Assembly: GCA_038049695.1 (NCBI GenBank)
Contig: CP142461.1
Location: 31,503,001 to 31,567,000, forward strand
Origin: Cinnamomum chago
Lineage: Eukaryota > Streptophyta > Magnoliopsida > Laurales > Lauraceae
Direction: 5' to 3'
Length of the DNA: 64,000 nt
A program made the translations under genes and the position numbers. This document shows, piece after piece, positions 58,048 through 64,000 of the stretch (positions are counted from its first letter, which is position 1; every line of letters starts with the position of its first letter). The notes beneath the pieces were generated by a model. That model worked only from the letters and a program-made list of their open reading frames with translations, was not told where the DNA came from and made no database searches.

Positions 58048-59075
58048 GTTAGTCTAAAAATGCCAGCTTTAACCTAGATTTGTTTAATCAATCAATCTAT
58101 AACATCTCACTTGAAGTTGACTATATATATACAAGTTCATGGCTCAACTCTTTTGCAGTGTGCATTTGCATCATCTTCAGGCGTTTTGCGCATGCAAGTA
58201 TACTTACAATTTGGATGATTTTTTATTGAATTCCTCAGTTGATTTATGTATTCATCTTAATTTAAGCGTTAGAAGTTCAGCTAGAGAAACTCAGTAGAGA
58301 CATGTACTATGGCTTTAAAGAGGATTGAGTGGGAAAGTAGAACTTGCAGTGTTGGGCCAGATGGGGGTGGGGGGTGCTTATTCTGTGATAATGATGATTA
58401 GGAGATGTGATACTGTTATCAATTATGTGCATGGTGCTTGCCAGTTTTTGGAGTGTGGAATGAGACCTTGATCATGTAAGTTGCATGACGACATGCTATG
58501 GATAAAAAGAGGAGGAGATCGAGGATAGATGGGAGAGTATTTAAAAGAAACATCGAGTAAGGAATATGTGATTTACGTTAAGTAATGATTTTAGAACCAA
58601 ATCATGAATTTGATCTACGCACCAGGTGAAGTACATTATGATTTATATGTTAATGCCTAGAAATGTTTGGTTTTGCATGGGGGGATACTATGTTGATTGG
58701 TTAATGAAATTGTTAAGAGGGATTTTGATTAGATGAAAATGCTCTATAAATAGAGAATAGTACAATGATTCCTTTGATAAAGGAAATGCTCAGAGCTGTG
58801 CAAATATGGAGCCATTAGACTTATGAGCCATAGGATGAAGCTCTGGGAGAGAATAATAGAGCATTGCCAATGACACGAATCTATATTTCGAAAGATTGAA
58901 TTTGTTTCATGATAGGTCAGTCCATTTCATACAGGCCATTTTTCTTCCAAGATAACTCATGATAAAGATTTGCGAGGAGAAAAAATTTACACATGCTTTT
59001 TGTTTATCTAGCAGCCAAGGTACTGAAGTAGTTGATTAAGCAGACAATCAAGAGAAAAAGAGAAAAAGCATTACT
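58048..59075. other. Start of UPL6 intron 1, no exon found
   Basis: T-rich intron sequence after the GTTAGT donor. No segment encoding the rest of the IQ motif (KCFRG) was found here or further right. Confidence 0.6.
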
Positions 59076-59080
59076 GAGGG

Positions 59081-59495
59081 TGATGCAGGCTAGGCCATGG
59101 GCCGGACAACCCATTGGGTCCAAGTCTATAGGCCCAACGGGACATCCATTTATTTATTAGTATTATTAAGTAGGTTGATTTGATTAGGATTAATATTAGT
59201 TAGTTTACTATTTTGTTTAGGCAATATTCAGATATTAGAAAGTATTGTTTCGTAGGGATCAAGGCAACTCCTTTATATAAGGATGTTAAGCCTCATTGTA
59301 AGGCAATTCTTATTCCAATTAATAAAAGATTTTCTGAGTTCTCTTCAATCACAGCGTGTTTCATGGTTGTGAGTGTGCCTTAGGGCTGGAATCCATCGTT
59401 AGATTCGATTAATCCTTCGGGAGATTGATCTGCTGCTCGATCGTGAATCTGGGGCTGTGCCGTGGTTCGGCCAACCCATGGTCTGGCCTGCATCA
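59081..59495 (+). mobile_element. Solo LTR, 415 bp, with exact target duplication (UPL6 intron)
   Basis: Ends TGATGCAGGC and GCCTGCATCA are a perfect 10-bp inverted pair, flanked by GAGGG (59076-59080, 59496-59500). A TATA-like TTTATATAAGG (about 59271) and an AATAAAAG (about 59321) fit an LTR promoter and polyadenylation signal. No internal region. Confidence 0.85.
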
Positions 59496-59548
59496 GAGGG
59501 GTATATCAAAATCATACAAGATTAAAAGGTGCCACTTACATGTGTGAG

Positions 59549-60053
59549 AACCATGGTTTTAAAACTCAGTCGAATCTGAGTTGTATCAACTGATACATAA
59601 AGATCTAGGCCAGCGGGGTGGAAACTTACGCTCCCCTCCTTCCCCTCCCCCCACCACAAAAGAAAAAAAAGAAAACCCACCAAGAAAAAAATATTTATTT
59701 ATTTTTTACAGTGCGGCTCCCCCTACCCATCAAAGGAAACATTTCTAGGCCTGCCACTTCTCGGTCATGACCGATTCAGTCTGAAACCAAATATGTATCA
59801 GCACTTCATTCTCACCACCCTTACATTGTATTTTGTTATTTCATTTACATTTACAACACATTAAAGCATTTAAAAATGAAAATGAACAATCTTTGATCTT
59901 TTGAACATTTTATAAAATTATTTATTTTAGAAAAAAAGGACAAAAAAAAAAAAACAGAAATATTGATAGTGAACCAATAGATTGGTGATAGGTAAGGTAA
60001 AGGTTTTGTCATTGACCAATACAATGTCTCGAACCATGTTTTAGAACCATGGT
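59549..60053. mobile_element. MITE with AACCATGGTTTTAAAAC ends
   Basis: The left AACCATGGTTTTAAAACTC and the right, reversed, ACCATGGTTCTAAAACATGG are inverted counterparts, about 505 bp apart. The end sequence is common in plant hAT-type MITEs. Confidence 0.5.
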
Positions 60054-60554
60054 AAGAATGGTCTTTGGAGCCACCTTTGAGTTCCCTCTTGATGTTGGTT
60101 TGTACTTTGTATCATGGGGCCACTTTGAGGCCGTATCTAATTCTGCATGATTATGGACAAGTTAATGATAGATATCTAAGATAGAGTTTCATGATTATGC
60201 TATTCGCAGATGATGTAGTACTAAGTAGTTAAACAAGCAAGTTGGTGAATGATAAATTGGAACTTAGGAGAAAAAAGACATGGAGTCAAATGGTTTAAAA
60301 GCCAGAACTTAGCAGATTTAAGACAAAATATATTGAATGCAAATTTAGACCAAGGAGTGGAGAAGTTGAGCTGGAATTCCAGAAGCATAAGCTGTTCAAG
60401 CAGTTTGATAGTGCTGGAAGGAAGAGGAAGAGTCATTGCCACATAGGATGGGATACTACTCAAAACATGTTTGAGTTGGCCCGGCAAATGAGAGCAAGTG
60501 TCTAAGGTGAATCACTGTACTAGAGTGCGATAAATTTTGTTACTTAAAGTGCTA

Positions 60555-60939
60555 TTGTAGGCATGGGCGTAAATAGGCCAGGGTGAGTAAAACCTAAACT
60601 AGCTTGATGTTGACTGCTTGATCCATGCTTGAGCTTTGCTCGAACTTGAGGAACCAAGCTTGAGCTGGCTTGTTCTCAACTTATCGAGCTCAAGCCAACA
60701 TCAAGCTTGACTATACACGAGCCAAACTCAAGATTGAGTTTGCACTTGACTTGCTTTTCTCATATATATGTTTTGCTGAGCTTCAGCTCATATATACATT
60801 TATGTAGATTAACTTAATTGGGTCAAGCTCAAGTTGAGTTGAGTTGAATGGGCCCTAGCTCGAGCTTGGGTCTTGAGCTAATGAAGTTGGGCTTGATCTT
60901 AGCTCAATTAGCTCATGAGCCAAGCTTAGGCATGAGATG
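60555..60939. repeat. AGCTTGAGCT-rich repeat, split by a solo LTR
   Basis: GAGCTT, AAGCTC, CTCGAGC and related words recur many times on both strands, as in plant hAT-like MITEs with AGCTCGAGCT subterminal repeats. The same type of sequence resumes right after the solo LTR (GACTGAGCTGAG at 61318 on), so the LTR landed inside this repeat. Confidence 0.5.
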
Positions 60940-61312
60940 TGATGCAGATGGACCTCAGGTCACATGTGTAGGGCCCAAGTAGATTTAGAATTTTTTTTTA
61001 AAATTCTCCAATTATAGTTATTAGTTATTAGTTTTGAATTTTATTTAAAGAATTGTAATTAGATTTAGGTTTCCAATTTTATTAGGATTCATATTTTGTT
61101 TCCTAAGATAGGTTATTAGGTTTCTTAGCCATCAAGATTTCTTTTCTTATTTATTTGACATTATAGAGAAGAATTTCTCGGAGTTGATTAATCGAATTGG
61201 GTTTTCCCATGATGTGCATCCTCGTTTATCATCTCTGCGGAGACTAGTTGAAGTGTCTGTGGACAAGTGCTTCGGCACTTCCCCGCAAGCCCTAACCCTA
61301 GGGCCTGCTTCA
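60940..61312 (+). mobile_element. Solo LTR, 373 bp, with exact target duplication (UPL6 intron)
   Basis: From TGATGCAGATGGACC to AGGGCCTGCTTCA, flanked by AGATG on both sides (60935-60939, 61313-61317). It shares CACATGTG..GG.CCCAAG, GTTTCCTA and CCTAACCCTAGG with the LTRs in the IDH intron (6844, 8449), so it is the same family. Confidence 0.85.
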
Positions 61313-61344
61313 AGATGACTGAGCTGAGTATGTTGGCTCGGCTT

Positions 61345-61760
61345 CTTTTTTATTTGAATGATAATGCAATTTTATTAAAAGCAAATCAGCATAAGAGACA
61401 TGTACTGAAAAGTAACAAAGGAAACCAAAAAAGGAAGAAAAGGAAATGCCAAAACCCAGAGCCGTTGCTCACAAAGCTAGAGATACAATTATCAATGACA
61501 AGATTGTCACTTCCAATACCCATTTTAGCTAGAGTGTCAGCAACCCCATTCGCGGACTCCTTAACGAGAGCAAAGGAAACTTTAAGCTTGGAGGCCAATA
61601 GCACCACCTTTGTCACACAAATCCGCCGGGTGCCAAGGAGGATCAGAAGCAGCATGAGCCCATCTTATGGCACATGAAGAGTCCCCTTACGCAATGAAGT
61701 TCCTAAAACCCATCTTGCCAGCTTCTTAGCAAATCTAATCGTAGTAAAAACAAAGGCTGT
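61345..61760 (-). mobile_element. LINE 3' fragment with RNase H-like segment
   Basis: On the minus strand FALVKESANGVADTLAKMG (about 61514-61572) fits the C-terminal RNase H block of plant L1 LINEs (...REaN..AD.LA). A 3' UTR with T-rich then A-rich end follows to about 61345. 5' truncated; the upstream part of the domain is degenerate. Confidence 0.65.
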
Positions 61761-62872
61761 TAGTTAGAGATATAGCTAGTAGAATTAATATAGTGTGGGG
61801 TAAATGGATACAAGCTAACTACGTGTTATGCAATTGTTAAGAGCTGCTTAAATTAAATGGTGATTTCTATAAGACAATTGTTAGGCCTACTATTTGGTAT
61901 GGAGTCGACTGATGGGCAATGAAGAAGCTAAATTCATGTAGCTGAGTTGTGCATGCTTAGAAGGGTGTATGAAGTTTATAGAAATGATAGTACTGGAAAC
62001 ACATGCATTATAAGAATTTTGTGCTATGGGCCTTTTTGTAAAAGGCAAGAAAATGCCTTTGAATGAATTGAAGGGTTACCAGTGGAAGGTACTTTTGGAA
62101 AGAGAGAGAGAAGGAAGGGGAGGGGGGGCGGGGGGGTTGGTGGTTCTGACTTGGTTGAGGTCTGGCTTGATGTGCACAGTTCCTTCCCTGAATATGTGCA
62201 TAACCAACGCTATATGTATAAAATATATATATATATTTTGATAAAGTATATGTATAAAATATTATATACCACACAAACTATATTTTAATGGATAACATAT
62301 TAATAACATTGTATATGGAAAAAAAATTGCTTGTTTTTTCTACATTTTGTAAGTACTACTTCTCAGGTTTGGGACTTTGTATGGAAAACTTATGTATAAT
62401 AACATTTTTTTTTTTAAATCCTTCGATTGCTAAGTAGGGCCCAGTTATAAACTAAATCAGGCCCCTGGCCTGGGTTCCACATGGACACATACCATACCAT
62501 ACCTGACCCATTGACTTCCCTATTTTAAGTGAAGTGGAAGGCAGAATATGTCATTGTGCGGAGTTACTGTGAGTATGATGTGGAATATTGTCGAGAGGGA
62601 GAACATAACTCACAAAGGCAACCCTAAGTATATGGGTTTTGCTACAACGAAGATGAGTAGGTGCATCCATCGAGTTTCAGGGGTCTTAATGTTAGCATGT
62701 ATCATATGCTCGGTAAAAAAAGCATCTCATTTCCAGAGACTATATTCTAGTTTGTAGTAGCTTGGTTTGAGTTTGTAAGTGTCATGCGTTAGCGTACTAC
62801 CCTTCTAGTCGACCCATTTTGATGGGATAAGGTTTTGACGATGATCATGATGATCCATGAACCTTAGGATCA
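61761..62872. other. UPL6 intron, no exon or element recognised
   Basis: Contains a G-run (62120-62133) and a TA run (62222-62236). A frame at 62548-62757 has no recognisable domain. Confidence 0.45.
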
Positions 62873-63119
62873 TGGATGAAAATATCGGTAGCGGCGGGCG
62901 TAGCGGCCCGCCGCCAAACCGATACGAAGCGGGCGATACGTAGCGTATCGGAGATACGTATCGGCGTAGCGGTGCGATTTTAAAAAATCGCCAAAAAAAT
63001 CTGAAAAAATTCCAGAAAATCCAGAAAATTGTAAAATGAAAGAAAATGTGGTTCTTTTGCAAAAGTAAGTAAGAAAAGGGGGCGTATCGGTGCCCTCAAT
63101 ATATGATGTCCTGTATCGC
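62873..63119. mobile_element. Hairpin-rich region, possible subterminal end of a hAT-like transposon
   Basis: The region is packed with short palindromes: a perfect 9-bp GC stem (62891-62899 with 62906-62914, loop GTAGCG), CGATACG-TAG-CGTATCG (62934-62950), GATACGTATC (62953-62962) and further GATACG/CGTATC copies to 63119. It lies just 3' of the minus-strand open frame ending at 63448. The left boundary near 62873 is a guess from where the repeat starts; no target duplication was established. Confidence 0.4.
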
Positions 63120-63447
63120 TGTATAAATAGAAAATAATAGTAATGATTAGTTTTTTCACATGTATTCATGTTTCTTAGTCATGTTAACTTAAAAAGTAAT
63201 GAAAAGCTCATTAAAAAAAAATTAGAACATGAAATAAAGGCATAAGAATTAAGAAGACTTAAGAGTTAGGTCATTACTCATTAGTGAACATTGAACAATC
63301 AAATATCAATACTTCAGCATTCAAGGTTCAAATTCAATCAAGTGAATGAACTATAAAGTGATCAACAATCAACATTCAGCACCAATTTAGAAATGACAAA
63401 GAGAGTAGAGAGTTAGTGAAAGAAAAAGGAAATTAGGAATACCTTGA

Positions 63448-64000
63448 TCACCACCAAAAGGAATGTCTACCAAGATTCAAGGGGCTATGGTTATCCTCAT
63501 CCCCATCAGTGTTATCATTTCTATTGGCACCATATTGAATTTGATATTGATGAGTATTGGGATCCACAAATCCAAAGAAGCCAGCCGCACCCACATCATA
63601 GGAACTTGGAGGAGGTGGAGGTGGTCCAGGTGGATATCTGCCATATTGCGTTTCACCATAGTCACCATATGAGTAGGACCCCGAAGTTGAAGACTGTTCT
63701 TCTCCTTGTTGTACTTGACCATATGGAAAAAAGTCAAAATACTGTGAGTGTGAGGGTCCTTGTCCACTGTAACCAGGGTTCCACGAATCAGTCCATGATG
63801 CCGCTTGTTGTCCTCCAAAATCTCCACCCCTATTTCCTTGCTCAGTACTACCTCCAGCCCCAGGTGGTGAATTTCTTCGGCGCCGTTGATAACCACGGCT
63901 TGGATCAAATCTTCCAGATGGAGGTAACTCCTGTACTTCCTCTACAGGAATGACATCGTCTTCATCATGTTGATAGTATTCACTAGTACCACCTGTCCCA
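63448..64000 (-). CDS. C-terminal part of an uncharacterised Pro/Gly/Tyr/Gln-rich protein, possibly the tail of a hAT-type transposase; open at window edge
   Basis: Reading leftward from 63999, the frame stays open for 183 codons to a TGA at 63448-63450. It has no start and so begins outside the window. The protein starts with an acidic stretch (SEYYQHDEDDVIPVEEVQEL), then SGRFDPSRGYQRRRRN, a Gly/Gln-rich part, Tyr/Gly repeats (GSYSYGDYGETQYGRY), a Pro run (PPGPPPPPPSSY) and a polar end finishing in FWW. No catalytic domain is visible. About 330 bp beyond the stop lie dense CGATACG-type hairpins such as hAT elements carry near their ends, so a transposase tail is the best guess. A host RNA-binding-like low-complexity tail is the alternative. 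A splice donor-like CAAG/GTATTC just past the stop leaves the true 3' end uncertain. Confidence 0.5.
   Translation of the reverse strand, partial: GTGGTSEYYQHDEDDVIPVEEVQELPPSGRFDPSRGYQRRRRNSPPGAGGSTEQGNRGGDFGGQQAASWTDSWNPGYSGQGPSHSQYFDFFPYGQVQQGEEQSSTSGSYSYGDYGETQYGRYPPGPPPPPPSSYDVGAAGFFGFVDPNTHQYQIQYGANRNDNTDGDEDNHSPLNLGRHSFWW

Noticed and set aside
58048-64000. Second exon of UPL6 (IQ motif continuation)
   Set aside because: Searched for KCFRG-like coding after an acceptor; none found, so it is presumed to lie beyond the window.

Overview
The window is nuclear DNA of a flowering plant. The evidence is AT-rich intergenic sequence, GT-AG introns of up to 6.4 kb, plant-type genes (an R2R3-MYB factor, a mitochondrial NAD-isocitrate dehydrogenase regulatory subunit, a UPL6-type HECT ubiquitin ligase), and dense plant transposons (LTR-element remnants, Mutator-like and hAT-like MITEs, a Helitron-like element, tRNA-derived SINEs, LINE fragments). 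The long repeat-filled introns suggest a large-genome dicot or magnoliid. The species cannot be named from this sequence.

Only three host genes are supported, and two run off the window or continue in exons not seen. (1) 6277-13805, plus strand: the last three exons of the IDH regulatory subunit. Its upstream intron fills the window start (over 6.2 kb, carrying a LINE split by a 3.5-kb solo LTR), and its next intron (6.4 kb) carries two related LTR-element remnants, a MITE fragment and a SINE-like piece. (2) 20212-21931, minus strand: a complete three-exon subgroup-20 R2R3-MYB gene of 285 codons, with an 81-bp GA microsatellite 10 bp from a splice donor. (3) 57889-58047, plus strand: exon 1 of a UPL6-like E3 ligase, whose first intron runs past the window end and holds two solo LTRs with exact 5-bp target duplications, a LINE RNase H fragment and, at the right edge, a minus-strand open frame with a hAT-like setting.

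The rest is layered mobile DNA. Four long LTR-like units without coding capacity (1452-4921, 27458-29664, 43918-49411, 51740-54919) share TG...TGACA ends. Three have exact 5-bp target duplications. Each carries a cluster of GC-rich perfect or decayed palindromes (CGCTCGAGCG or CCGATCGATCGG type) and a conserved acceptor-like CAG about 470-560 bp from the 3' end. Two Mutator-like MITEs stand out: 17815-18371 with 207-bp terminal inverted repeats that look identical, and 22653-23443 sitting inside another MITE. A Helitron-like element (25480-27246) holds about 5.5 tandem copies of a 230-bp unit.

The three host genes are not functionally linked. No CRISPR array, rRNA gene or intact tRNA gene was seen, and no new multi-gene system. 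The most unusual signal is the palindrome arrays inside the long solo LTRs.
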